Shown here: one piece after another, positions 11,121 to 21,974 of the stretch | How the letters are laid out: each line of letters opens with the position of its first letter | How positions within the stretch are numbered: position 1 is the stretch's first letter | From: Neostapfia colusana | Lineage: Eukaryota; Streptophyta; Magnoliopsida; Poales; Poaceae | Assembly: GCA_030760725.1 (NCBI GenBank) | Contig: JASWHV010000011.1 | Span: forward strand, 16,889,501 to 16,953,500 | Length of the DNA stretch: 64,000 bases | Reading direction: 5' to 3' | Made by a program: the position numbers and the translations under genes | The notes under the pieces: model-generated | Database searches by the model: none | The model's input: only the letters and a program-made list of their open reading frames with translations | Told to the model about the DNA's origin: nothing

Positions 11121-14100
11121 TGTAAAGGTCCCAAAAATATGAATGCGATAAACAAAGTTTGAATGCCATTTTGTATCACGTCATGAAAACTGGGACTTGC
11201 TAAAACTTTCCACATATGATATGCACATGGGTCCATCTATATAAGTTCAAATATTTATTTGAATGCTTAGAACAAAAGTTGATTTGAACCCAAGGTGTGA
11301 AGTTCTCATGTGCAGAAAGAAGTTCAAATTCTGCTTTTGAACTCAATTTGTTCAACTCAAATTTCAAATGAGGATAGTACAATAGAAATCTAAACTGTTG
11401 TGTTAAAAATCCCATTTGCAGCAGCTAGATTAAAAATCAGATTTCATATTTGAATTCCTCAGGTCCAAATTAGTGGGATGGCAAAGTTTGAGGAGATTTG
11501 GAGATGTTTTGCTATCCATTTCCAAAAGGGCTTTGGATTGCATGAGGATTCAAATTCAAATTTGAATTTGGATGACATTTGCTCAATGATCCAAATAAAT
11601 TTCAGACTTGATCTCCATACAATTGAATTTTGTCATTTGTCAAATTTGAGATCTTTTTGGGAGGATAAGGAGGAGTAAAAAGGGGTGGACCCCACCTGTC
11701 ATTGAGGAAACTAGACTTGCCCCTGAAGTCTTTCTCCTCTCTGTTCTCCACTCGAACAGCCGAGGCAGCAGCGGGCGCCACCGAGATTCCACACAGAAGC
11801 CACCTTCCTTATTGTTTCATCGTGCTGGCGAGCTGGTCGTGCGTTTCCTTAGCCCCCGGCGTGATCTTTTGCTCACACAACTGAAGCACTCGGACTTTGC
11901 CTCCTCCTCGCGCAAAAGAACAGAGACGTCACCGCCGCCTCTGGAAATCGATTGGGAGCCGGCCAGCCACCGCGCACAGCAACCCTCCAAACTGCAAAAC
12001 GGCATGGAGTGATCGTCCTACACCTCCTCGGCACAAGAACAAGCGAGTTTCGGCTCCCCTCACCCGAGAAGCACAACTTCATCGCGGCGGCCGCACAAGA
12101 CCGAGATGAGGTGCTCCCATGGACAGCTAAACTCAGAGCTTTTCATGGCCAATCCAAAGCACTCCTAGACACGCAAGGACCTAGCACTGCTCATCCCCGA
12201 ACCTCAGCCTGAACCACTGATCATTGCCGGCAAATTTTGGATTTTTCTTCCGATCAGTGGCCGACCTGCGGGTAAGGATTTGTCAAATTCTCACTCAACC
12301 TTCGGTTATGATTTACCAAACTGAGCACACACGAACTAGACTAGGTAGTAGTGAATTCCTCTTCGCAACCCTAGCATGAAACCACATGTAGCCGTCTCGT
12401 TTTGAGTTCTTCCGAATGGCAACCATGGCGGAGGACTCAGGAGCATGGTGAGAGCACCTTTAGAGCCTCTCCCGAGCTAGTTGGAATTTAGATCAAGCTT
12501 CTACATGTACCAACAGTGCTGTAGAGCTTGGAAACCAAGTGTTTGGAGGGATAGGCAGAGCGGGCGACATCACCGGAGTTCGGTTTGAGCCGCCGCTCGT
12601 CGCTAGCTAGGTTAGAGACGTCGCCGGCCCAGGGAAATTACTCCAGCGTGTTCAGAACGTATGTCTAGGGGCTGGCAGTGAGTGAGAGCGTAGGAGAAGG
12701 CCGGAGATCGAGCTCTGATGTTCTCCGGCGAGTATCGGGTGCGGGCGCGCGGGAGCTGGAGGGAGGAAGAAGGAGACCGCGGATCCCACGCGTCAGCCAC
12801 TCTTTTGACTGGGCTGGATCTTCTGCCGCACCGGATCACTATGTGACTGCACAGTATAACTCAGTAGCCCCATGTGTCTTCGTCTCAGGAAGCGCCACGT
12901 CGCCCTGGGCCCAGCGGCAGACATTTGAACATTTCCCGGTTTAGTTTAAATGGCAGATTTGGTTCAAAGTTTAGAAGAGCATAACTTTATGTAGGAAACC
13001 CCAAATTTGGTGATTCAAATTGGTTTAGTTTCATATTGAAAAACTCTATCCAACTGTGCAACCCAATTTTTTTATGGAAGTCATTAATATATTCTGGAAA
13101 ATTCTTTAAAGATTTTCAGTAAAAGAATTATTGTGGGAGTTTGGTTTATCCAAAAATCCCCAAATTTTGCCAGAATATTCCCTAAGATATTATAGAACTC
13201 CTGCAAAAGTTTCAGCTCATTTAGAGTTGAATTATGTAGTATAATTCAGAATACAAACTGCTGAATTCAAATGAATACAGAAACTTTTTCAGAAAAAGTC
13301 CCAAACATGGAAAACCAGTTCTAGGCAATTCTTAGCTCCAAAAATACTAGGACAATTCAGGCATGCTCTCTGAACTATACTTGAAATTGTACTTCAATTA
13401 GTTTGGAATGAACATGCAAGTTATTTCAGAATCAATTTCTTTTACTCTAAATGCTTAGGGAATTGTTCTGGAAAAACTACTCAATGGAAATTTCTAATTT
13501 TTGGTCCAGAAGACTTTCTTGTAACAAGGAACTCACATGAAAATTTTCAGCTAAATTTGTGCTCTGGATCAATACTTTTCAGTACACTATGCTTAGATAG
13601 AAATACAACCATTAGAAGAAACAGTTAGCACTTGATCCCTATGGCTAAAGCCAACTCCATCCACTAGGCCCAGTTCAATTTTAAATTCTTAAACAGAGTT
13701 CTTGTTTTTAACTTATCATTAGGCCTTGTTAGCAAAAGCTTTACAATTAAATACATGTGCATATTCATAATGTGTAGCATTGACGTGAAGACTTGTGAAG
13801 AAATTGAAGTGGGAATCAAGGAGTAAGGTGATCAAGTGATCAAGTGTCAAGTGATCATCAACTAACTGATTTATATATACTTAGTCACCTGCAAAACAGG
13901 CAAGCCCCAGTTCGCATTCAAGAAAGTTTTATAAAGTTTTTCATTTGTATAGACTATAGGTGTGAGATGATATTGTGCATTAGGTATAGATGATGTGAAT
14001 ACCAAATTGCATGAACAAATTGAACCTATGAGAGAATGGGTACATTAGCACCTCGTCGAGTGAATTAGGCTACGCTAAATGTTACTTTGGAAGGACCGGT

Positions 14101-15819
14101 AAAAGTCAAGTAGTTGGAATCTACTCGCGAGCTTAGGGCTTGGGATGATCTCGGTACGGACTTATGACTATAATATTGACTAAAGCCAACTCCATCCACT
14201 AGGCCCAGTTCAATTTTATATCCATGGCTAAAGCCAACTCCATCCACTAGGCCCAGTTCAATTTTATATTCTTAAACAAAGTTCTTGTTTTTAACTTATC
14301 ATTAGGCCTTGTTATCAAAAGCTTTACAATTAAATACATGTGCATATTCATAATGTGTAGCATTGACGTGAAGACTTGTGAAGAAATTGAAGTGGGAATC
14401 AAGGAGTAAGGTGATCAAGTGATCAAGCTTCAAGTGATCATCAACTAACTGATTTATATATACTCAGCCACCTGCAAAACAGACAAGCCCCGGTTTGCAT
14501 TCAAGCAAGTTTTATAAAGTTTTTCATTTGTATAGACTATAGGTATGAGATGATATTGTGCATTAGGTATAGATGATGTGAATACCCAATTGCATGACCA
14601 AATTGAACCTATGAGAGAATGGGTAGATTAGTACCTCGTCGAGGGAATTAGGCTACTCTAAATGTTACTTTGGAAGGACCGGTAAAAGTCGAGTAGTTTG
14701 AATCTACTCGCGAGCTTAGGGCTTGGGATGATTTCGGTACGGCCTTATTACTAGAACATTAAGGCCCATCCGTACTTGGCCCTGTTGGACAAGTTTGAGT
14801 TGTGTACCGGGCGCATACTGGCTATATGGGACCCAGGAAACCAATGTACCTCGTGGGATCTATATTGGAACTTTTTCGAACGGCTTAGCCTTTCGGTGTC
14901 AGTACATCCGGAGGTAACTCGCTCAAGAACATATCACTGCGGGTATGTACCTTGAGGGAGCTTGCTGTTTGGATATCGGACCACGTCCGGTGTGGATGAA
15001 CATGGGAAAGGTGGCTGCGTACAACATCGGTCGAGATTGCTGTTGGCAACTCGGAGAAGGGTATATGTGTCGTGCAGTCCGGGCGTGCCTTGGTTCGATT
15101 CATCGTCGCTCACGGTTATATGAGCATACTTGGACACTGAGTCTTGACGTAGTAAGAAGTGAATTGAATTACTATAAATTGATAAGGATTGTTCTCTAAA
15201 TTGTATGCAACCATGTTTGAATTAAAGATGGTGCCTATTTAAGTTTACTTCACCTTGTGCAAGAAGCATTGTAACAAAGCCTTTCTTGTTTAATTGTGGA
15301 GTTGCGATGCTGCTCGGTTGAAGGTCTTTAAAATGAGGCTATAAATCTGAAATTTAAGGATCAACGGTAGGCGAGTCCTTTATGCAAATTCAGCTACCAT
15401 GTTCAATCCTTCGTGCATGTAGAGTTTCATGTCTTGCTGAGCCTATGTGCTCATGCTTGCTATATGAGTGGTTTTGCAGGTTAACATCAATGCTTATGAT
15501 GAGGTTGTCCGGTGAGACTCGGAGACATTCAAGTCGTTTAACACATGGAGACCCCGGCCGCTATCGTATGTCTTCGTGTTGCTAGTTAGAAGAGTCTGCG
15601 GGCCGGACGTCTTCTCGGCTACTTAGTTAGATATGAATATAGTTTTCCGCTGTAATTTATTTTGATGTAAATTATTTACAACTGAACTTGTAAGCTTCCG
15701 CATTTGTTTTATGTAATATGAGTTCCTTATATATGTGCTGTTGGGTGCCGCATTGCACGACACCACCCAATGCGATTCCCGGGAGCACGTGCGACCCTCG
15801 GAAGGCGGTGGCCGCGACA
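11121..15819 (+). repeat. 3' LTR of chromovirus A (4.7 kb)
   Basis: Starts TGTAAAGGTCCC and ends GGCCGCGACA. The same start occurs at 60188. It holds a promoter-like zone near 11676-11700 (TAAAAAGGGGTGGACCCC) and long non-coding stretches. The sequence 11700-12950 has several short open frames on both strands that are not conserved in the sister LTR. Bases 13645-14760 are an internal duplication. Relative to the 5' LTR it lacks about 100 bp after 14757. It abuts CACTA transposase sequence at 15820, so A inserted into that transposon; the right TSD should be CAACA (15820-15824), but its partner is outside the window. Confidence 0.9.
13645..14760 (+). repeat. Direct duplication inside LTR A
   Basis: Copy 1 (13645-14179) and copy 2 (14228-14760) are offset by 583 bp, both starting CTAAAGCCAACTCC. 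Between them a 48 bp piece (14180-14227) repeats the unit's first bases a third time. Copy 1, but not copy 2, is identical to the 5' LTR over 289 bases (1-289 against 13891-14179). Confidence 0.9.
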
Positions 15820-15820
15820 C

Positions 15821-16138
15821 AACATCCATGAACGTTTGACATGTCCGATATTTGCTTCAAACATGGATTGTTTTTGGCTTACTCATGGTGGCAAGTTCTG
15901 CTACTTTGATTGTCATAGACGTTGGTTGCCCCATAATCACGTTTTTAGGCAACAGAAGAATGCTTTCAAAAAGAACACTATTGTGACGAAGAGACCTCTG
16001 AAGCATTTATATGGGTCAGAAATTGCTGATATGTTGGAGAAACTTGTGGCGCAAAGAAGGCGACGGACTAGGAGGAACCTTCCGGTTCCTAGAGAAGAAG
16101 CAACACTCCCGACTACTTGCCTTGTTGGCGACAGGTAA
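15821..16138 (+). pseudogene. TNP2-type CACTA transposase fragment
   Basis: About 80 residues resemble the middle of plant TNP2 transposases: NMDCFWLTHGGKFCYFDCHR, then RRWLPHNHVFR, QKNAFKKNTIVTK and a downstream leucine-rich helix. This protein normally cuts CACTA ends and runs to several hundred residues. Here similarity stops after about residue 85 (near 16050) and an unrelated basic tail follows, so most of the gene was deleted. The frame enters from inside the LTR of A; the true upstream exon lies on the other side of A. Confidence 0.8.
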
Positions 16139-16209
16139 GAAGCCCTTACATTACAGCTTTAGAAAATTACGTAGTGCTAAAACTCTTTCATGCATAATTG
16201 TTCTTGCAG

Positions 16210-16707
16210 CGGATGGGAGGACACTACCTTCGAGGGTAGAGGACGTCAGAGACAGGTCAACGTTGTCTTAGGGAACCTCATGCGTTTGCACTATCCTGGT
16301 GAGATCCCTGGCAGCGGTGACTAGCGTATCCCTGACCATGTCATGGGATGATTACACTCGTGCTACTGACCTGACGTACATGACTGCTCAGGGTGTAGTT
16401 TGGACCGACTTTTGGGTAAGTATATTTAATATATTATTTGAATTTTAGTTCTTCTATAACTAGAATGTTTAATAACACACATGTTTCCGTCTTCTTGCAG
16501 AGACGGTTCCGTTTAACGGATCTAGCGGATGCTGAGCATGCGAGAGCCGTCTTAAACAAGAACGCCAGAAAGCTTGTTACGCAGACAGTCTCTTATGCCC
16601 GGATTCAAGCAACAAATGACTACTTGAAGAGGCACCAAGAGCAGGAGCTTGCGGCGTTCAGAGACAGCTCCGACACGTACTTGATGGAGGAGCAGTACAA
16701 GGAAGTA
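16210..16707 (+). pseudogene. Exon pieces of a second En/Spm protein
   Basis: A first exon-like piece ends in GVVWTDFW followed by GTAAGT near 16412. The next starts after CTTCTTGCAG at 16500 and reads RRFRLTDLADAEHARAV, KNARKLVTQTVSYARIQATN, ending QYKEV before a donor-like site. This fits the plant Ptta/En/Spm transposase-like domain (Transposase_24 in Pfam, from memory). A stop (TAG near 16320) lies upstream in one frame. It probably belongs to the same CACTA element as the TNP2 fragment. Confidence 0.7.
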
Positions 16708-16966
16708 AACTAGTAATGTTTAAATATGACTTATTTAGTAATGTCAACGTTATTTCAATCAATTACTAAGTGCATGCAGGTGGGAATTTCTCGGTTGGAG
16801 GACCGTTCGGAGGCTTAGCGGGCCCTCTGTACGCTGTCGTCTAGCGAGGACTTCGTCGCCAAGTCCAAGCTGGTCCGACAGTGCAGAGACTCTACTGCAG
16901 GACATACGTATGGTCCGGATAGACATCTACGTCTGGCTAGACGAATGGTAAGGAAAATACCTATGA

Positions 16967-16970
<4 letters not shown>

Positions 16971-17017
<47 letters not shown>
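16971..17017. repeat. (AT)n microsatellite
   Basis: A pure AT dinucleotide run of 47 bp in an intron-like part of the CACTA remnant. Confidence 0.98.
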
Positions 17018-17021
<4 letters not shown>

Positions 17022-17870
17022 ATTTATGCTACTGGCTTGTACTTACAGGAAAACGAGCTTGGTGAATGATCGAGTGACTTTTAGGTGTGGAAGAAAGGTC
17101 ACAGGGCAAGTGACCCTTCACAACCTGGCCAGCTAGGCACTACGGTGGCGATAGCTCGACAGGTGAGTCCTCGAGTTGTTTTACGTTATTTGTAACTAAC
17201 ATTGCTATTGACACATTTTCATGTATTGCTTGTATTTGTAGGAGAAGTATGGGGAGGAGACGATGAAGATTCACGAAGAAGACCACGATTGGAAGACCGC
17301 ACCAATCGACGTCAACACCGTGTATGTGAGCAGTGGCGGTAGAGCCCATGGACGGTGAAATGCTAGCTGTTTTTATTTCTGTCAATTCGAGCTACATTTA
17401 CTCTTAATCCTTTTTGTAGTTTTGCCATTCGAGGGAGGCAAGGCCTTCGAGGAGCTTCTCCTTGCAGTCTTCGTCTGCTGGACCCAGCCGGCGGAAGTCA
17501 CAGAGGGACCTGAAGCTCCATAGTGTCCAGGAGGAGCTACGACTGACACAGGAGAAGCTCTAAAAGCAAGAAGCGCTTGCCTAGGCCAGAGAGGAGTATC
17601 GAGCTAGCTAATTGGCACAGATGCAAGCGGCGATACAGGTAAGAACTTAAAGTACTAAACATCTATACTATTTAATTATTATTAATGTGCTAATACTTTA
17701 CTATCACGGGCCTTAGCCCAGCAGCATGAGCAGCAAGTTGCCATTCTTTCATGGCAGCCGCCGATGGAGCCACAGGTGCCACAGAGCAACATATGTTTTC
17801 TTCAGCGGCACAGGTAAGCAACACTTATTGAAATCAACATCAATTAGATTACTATGGCAAACTGAGGTAA

Positions 17871-18047
17871 AATTAGTCAAATATAGTCAAACATAGCCAT
17901 AATTGTCCAAATATAGCCAAACTAAGCTATAATTACTCATAGCCAAACTTAGCCGTAATTTCTCAAACATAGCCAAACTTAGCCATAATTGCTCAAACTT
18001 AGCCAAACTTTGCCATAATTGCTCAAACATAGCCATAATTGCTCTAA
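17871..18047 (+). repeat. Degenerate tandem repeat in CACTA intron
   Basis: About six imperfect units of roughly 30 bp built on ATAGCCAAACTTAGCCATAA followed by TTGCTCAAAC. AT-rich, no coding potential. Confidence 0.85.
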
Positions 18048-18235
18048 CTATAATTTTACGTCACAAGGATTGGCGGCGAAGGCTCACACTCTATCGCTGC
18101 AGCTACCGGGACCTGGAGCACGACAGCGAGGACGTGAGAGTATGTAGTGTCGTGTCTTATATTTGATACTATTATATTATGAACTGCCTGTGATGTGATA
18201 TATATGTTATTGTATCTGTCTGTGAGCTGGCCATC

Positions 18236-18635
18236 GTGCCAGCTCCTGCCGTCGTAAATAAGCCTGTGTTGTTTACGACGGTCTGTTCGTGACCGTCGTA
18301 AATAAGTTTCCAGAGGGTGTCAGCTGGCACGTCTCCATAAGTTGCGATGGCTTGACTAGGCTGTCGTAAATAACTTATTTACGATAGCAGCTGTCGTAAA
18401 TAATGTTATTTACGACCGCGCACTTGTGATAGCCAGATGTCATTCTAAATAAGCCATTAGTGTAGCAACTAACTTAACTACGACGTCATCGTAAATAAGT
18501 TATTGATGACCATGCACTTGTGACGGCTGGATGCCGTTGTAGATAAGCCATTACCGTCTTAAATAACTTATTATGAAGGTTAATAACTTAATTACGTGGT
18601 TTCATCCGTAGTAAATGTTTATGTTTCTTGTAGTG
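18236..18635 (+). repeat. CACTA 3' subterminal repeats and terminal repeat
   Basis: At least nine copies of a GTCGTAAATAA-type motif occur in both orientations (for example near 18250, 18292, 18362, 18376, 18391, 18407, 18487), several as closely spaced inverted pairs able to form hairpins. In CACTA elements such motifs bind the element-encoded TNPA-like protein. The terminus is GTTTCTTGTAGTG at 18623-18635. Confidence 0.88.
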
Positions 18636-18764
18636 CATCATGTTTATTTCTCCTATTGAACTAGATATATATTAGTATTTGTTAGATAATCTAGTTATTT
18701 TTGTTCGATACCACTTTTCTGCTATAATGATTAAATTAGATCAAATGTTGTTCCGACCAATAAT
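18636..18764 (+). other. AT-rich spacer, possible copia LTR end
   Basis: No gene. It precedes a primer-site-like sequence, so it may be the tail of a copia LTR, but no partner LTR is visible. Confidence 0.35.
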
Positions 18765-18775
18765 TGGTATCATAG
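18765..18775 (+). other. PBS-like site of a copia remnant
   Basis: TGGTATCATAG, one mismatch from the tRNA-iMet-type primer site. It lies just upstream of gag-like sequence. Confidence 0.5.
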
Positions 18776-19300
18776 TGAAGGTTAAAGAGACTCATGGGCA
18801 TTGTTGAGCACGCCACCACGTTGCGGCAGCTCGCTGCGCCGATCGTCAGTACCACCATCAAGGTGTGGGCGTGGTCATGGGCGTGCTCAGTGGAAGTAGC
18901 TGACCGTCATCCACCGCACCGTCAAGGAGGCGTCTGGAGACAAATTATTCTAACTAGAAGCTCATGATGACCATCAACCTACTAGTGCAAGGTCCGTGGA
19001 CAGCAGTCGAGCACGATGATGTGGAGTATTAGCTATGATCGAGGATCGCCTAGCATTAGCTATGATCGCTTGCTCAGTCCTGCCAAAGATGTTGTCCACC
19101 ATCGGAAGAAAGCCCACAGCAGAGGAGGCGTGGGAGGTAGTAAAACTATATGGATGGGCATTGATCGCGTTTGCGAGAGAAATGCCTAGAGGATGCGGTG
19201 ATACTTTAACAACACCAGTTTCAACGCCGCCGCCGACTTCCACATGCACATCACCAACCTCATCTTCAATCTCCGTCTCCTTGGTGACACCATCGATGAT

Positions 19301-20265
19301 AGGGGTGGTCATTTGTCAATACAATTAATTTGGTTTAGTTAATACGGTCAACATGAAATTTGGTTATTGAAAATGACAACTGAATATACCAAAAATAAAA
19401 TCATAACCGCATTATTCAGTTGTCAGTTAATTTGGTTCAGTTCTGTAGTTAACCGCATATTAGTGTATAATGTAATTTAATAGGTAAAATAGCAATAAAC
19501 ATACAAAGAATTGTAATAAATACATAAAAATGACATGTATGGGCAGTGTTAAAAATGCGGTACAAAAAAGCGAGCGGAGGAGGTCCACGCCTAGGCCACC
19601 TAGGCATTTCGCAAAAAGTAGAGTTAAATTCATATAATATTATACATATATATGGATATTTTTAAATTTAAAAATATTCAATCAATCAATAAAATAAGGT
19701 GAGATAGAGTGTGACACTATCTTGTGTAGGCAACCAGACACTAAGACAGGGTACTACCATCTTGCTAACAGCAACTGCCACCGATAGGGATAAAAAAATT
19801 AGAGTTAGTTGTTCCTTTTATATGGACACACAAAGCGGTGGAAAGCGGAATTAAGCGGACTGAAGCGGAAAAAAGTGAGAAAAAAGGTGCCCGACCGCTT
19901 AATGCTGCCGCCCAGGGAAAAGCGAAGCGGTCCGGTGCCGCTCAGCGCCGCCTAGACCGCTTTTTTAGACAGAGTGTATGCGTTGATCATGGGTGGTTAT
20001 TGCCATGATTGGGCCAGGCTGTAAGAAAATTTTGATGAGGATGAAGATCAGTACCATTAGGCTTCGTTTTTATGGGTTCTCGGATAGTGTGTGCTGAAAC
20101 GATTAAACGGCAGTTTGGTTAATATAATGTGGAAACTGAATAAAATTCTGTTAACCATAATACAGAATTGAAAATCAAAGTGAACCATAGATTTCGGTTA
20201 ATTGCATATTCCTGTTCAATTTGATTCGGTTTGGTTTTTAGTTTTACGGTTAACCACGCCCACCT
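19301..20265. mobile_element. Small insertion in the copia gag, possibly DNA-transposon derived
   Basis: It begins AGGGGTGGTCA and ends CACGCCCACCT, a loose inverted match. Its flanks contain repeated GGTTTGGTTAA/TTAACCG-like sequence in both orientations (19314-19460 and 20100-20255), so it is self-complementary overall. It interrupts gag precisely between the codons ending GAT at 19300 and starting GAA at 20266. No clear TSD is found. It has no ORF and itself hosts 19544-19974. The ends recall hAT-related non-autonomous elements, but this is tentative. Confidence 0.5.
19544..19974. mobile_element. hAT-like MITE (431 bp)
   Basis: Terminal repeats: CAGTGTTAAAAATGCGGT on the left against CTCTGTCTAAAAAAGCGGT read from the right. 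It is flanked by 8 bp direct repeats, TGTATGGG (19536-19543) and TGTATGCG (19975-19982), with one mismatch. An 8 bp TSD and short TIRs fit hAT. The interior is rich in AAGCGG and GCCGCC-type motifs. There is no coding sequence. Confidence 0.65.
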
Positions 20266-21000
20266 GAAATTGACAAAATCGAGGTCGCGTCAAAGATTCT
20301 GCAGGTTGTCCCCGTGCGGTTTGAATAGGTTTTGATCTCCATCGAGATGCTCCTCGACATCGGAATGATGTTTGTCGAAGAGTTGAAGGGGTGACTGTGC
20401 TGCGGAGCAGAGATATGAGGTGCGGAGGCTAGCTGCAGAGATGGGCTTGCGACTAACTGCTTCTCTCCATCCACAAGGACGGGATGATCTGTTGTATTGT
20501 CGGCAAGAGAAGTAGACCATGGATTATGGTGTCAATTCTAGAGGCAGGAGTTCTTGTGGTGGCATGAGCAATCCATGCTCTACCTCATCACAAATGAATC
20601 ATGGACGTAATGCACTGCAATATGTAACGTTTCATTTTCCGTAAGCTAACAAATCATAGTTATAAAATTAATCACCAAACATAACATGCAAACTAATAAA
20701 ACTGCAGTATCAATGAGAAATAATAATAAAACTAAATAAAAATAAAAAGAGAAAAATATAATAAAATAAAAACAAAAGGATCAACCAGCGCCCACGCCCA
20801 CTTCTGGCCCAATTCAGACATTCCTTCCATTGAAATTTTGCAGCCACCCCTCTTACTTTTGCCTAATTGCAAACCTCCTTTCTTCTTCCTCCTAACAGCA
20901 CCACGTTCTTGCTGACCAAGCAGCCACCACACGTTTTCGTCTGGCCAGAGCAGGTTGAGCAGCAACAGTCAGCTTGGACACGCCATTGCAGGCAGCCGAG

Positions 21001-21275
21001 CTCACCTCCTCCATCGTTATCCATCCCGCGAGAAGCTTCCGGAACCACAGCACACCTACCTCTTCCTCCTCCATCCTTATCCATTCCGCGAAAAGCTTAC
21101 AAAACCACACCCCACCTACCTTTCCCCCTCCATTCTTATCCACTCCGCGAGAAGCTATTGGAACCACACCTCACCTTTCTCTTCCTTCTCCATCGTTATC
21201 CATTCCATGAGAAGTTTCCAGAACAACACGTTAACCTCACCTCACCTACCTCTTCCTCCTCCATCCCTATCCCTT
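21001..21275 (+). promoter_or_regulatory. Tandem 60-bp repeats with heat-shock elements
   Basis: Four full units and a partial fifth share CCTCCAT-TTATCC-TTCCGCGAGAAG-CACCTACC. Unit 1 contains AGAAGCTTCCGGAAC (21031-21045) and unit 4 AGAAGTTTCCAGAAC (21210-21224). Both are perfect three-box heat-shock elements (nGAAnnTTCnnGAAn); units 2 and 3 are decayed. The array ends about 60 bp upstream of TATTTAAAA (21284-21292), a promoter-like arrangement. Binding by heat-shock factors is an inference. Confidence 0.7.
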
Positions 21276-21906
21276 CCCCTTCATATTTAAAAGGGGCTCA
21301 TTAGCTCACCTCACCCCAACCCGCTGAGCACCGACGTTCGCGTCTTCCCCAAACATTGATCTTCGACGTGGAGCCCTCCCCGCCCGAGCCGTGGGCAAGG
21401 TAAGCACCCCAACATCAACTATTCTTCCCGAGCCATCTCCCTCTCTCCTCGAGCTGGCCGTGACTAATCCACGGCTTGGCCGTCCTTCCATGAAGTTGTA
21501 CTACTTTCTATGTCCTGCCTGAATCGAAGGCTCAATCGAGTGAGCCATAGCATCGGCGTTCGATTCCTTACTCTCTGGCCATCCTCTCCCTGTTTGCCCT
21601 CCCTGATTTGAGCTCCCAAAGGTCTTCTATGGTGGTTGGGGGGGGGGAGAGGAGATTGAACCGGAGAAGGAAGAACGAAGACTCTCATGGCTCTATTGGG
21701 CTAATAGATTAGCTAGTCAAATATTAGTTAGGTATTTGGTCCACATGTTGAGCCCAACGCCAAGAAATCACTTGATCCGTCTTAGACCATGTCTCACCCA
21801 TACAAACACACCACTTATTCCGGTTCTTCTTCTAGAATTCGTCTAACATATACATAAGTTAATGCAAGCAAGTGGAATGATGTATGTTTGCTTTGCTTGT
21901 ATGTAG

Positions 21907-21974
21907 AACAAGTGCCGGAGAAAACCCGGAGGAGCCAGGTGACCAGGAGCACAACGTTCCAGACGGTAGCGAAG
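21907..21974 (+). other. Acidic exon-like segment before a GC donor (20623 LTR)
   Basis: It follows TTGTATGTAG and ends AAG|GCAAGT at 21975. In the frame that leaves one base at the end it reads an open acidic stretch (GENPEEPGDQEHNVPDGSEG). It is 68 nt, one base out of step at its start compared with the exons in elements C, B and E. No second exon is present because the LTR is truncated. Confidence 0.4.

Larger units (their letters stand above)
16785..18145 (+). pseudogene. Further degenerate exons of the En/Spm protein
   Basis: Exon-like islands at about 16780-16950, 17049-17135, 17242-17350, 17425-17640, 17717-17813 and 18067-18142 are flanked by CAG acceptors and GTAAG/GTGAG-like donors. 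Several contain stops. The 17425-17640 island encodes a Gln/Glu-rich stretch likely to be coiled coil. No catalytic motif is visible. The exon boundaries are my reading and could be off by a few bases. Confidence 0.5.
15820..18635 (+). mobile_element. CACTA (En/Spm) transposon remnant
   Basis: The 5' part lies beyond element A and is not in the window. The 3' terminus at 18635 ends TTCTTGTAGTG, the complement of the diagnostic CACTACAAGAA terminal repeat. The last 400 bp is packed with subterminal repeats built on GTCGTAAATAA. Inside are a TNP2-type transposase fragment and several exon-like pieces of a second En/Spm protein. The order and the terminus together make the class assignment firm; the element is too deleted to be autonomous. 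Confidence 0.9.
18790..20600 (+). pseudogene. gag: Copia-type gag remnant, split by nested elements
   Basis: Three blocks on the + strand resemble the retrotransposon gag of grass copia elements. TINLLVQGPWTAVEHDDVEY lies at about 18970-19030. DRLALAMIACSVLPKML plus TAEEAWEVVKLY follow at 19040-19155, with LIFNLRLLGDTIDD ending at 19300. Then EIDKIEVASKILQVVPVRF and ISIEMLLDIGMMFVEEL run from 20266 to about 20390. The last two blocks are contiguous in the family and are separated here exactly by the insertion 19301-20265. There are several stops and no pol. It is a truncated fossil between the CACTA end and an unrelated LTR. Confidence 0.65.

Noticed and set aside
11700..12950. Several open frames of 60-90 codons on both strands in LTR A
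   Set aside because: GC-rich LTR sequence gives long chance frames. They lack recognisable domains and are not conserved in the sister LTR at 60700-61800.
18974..19312. Minus-strand frame of 112 codons
   Set aside because: The plus strand of the same bases encodes copia gag blocks; the minus frame is its shadow.
20867..21304. 145-codon frame with repetitive Pro/Ser/His sequence
   Set aside because: It is produced by the 60-bp promoter repeats, open in several frames at once, with no codon bias or domain.
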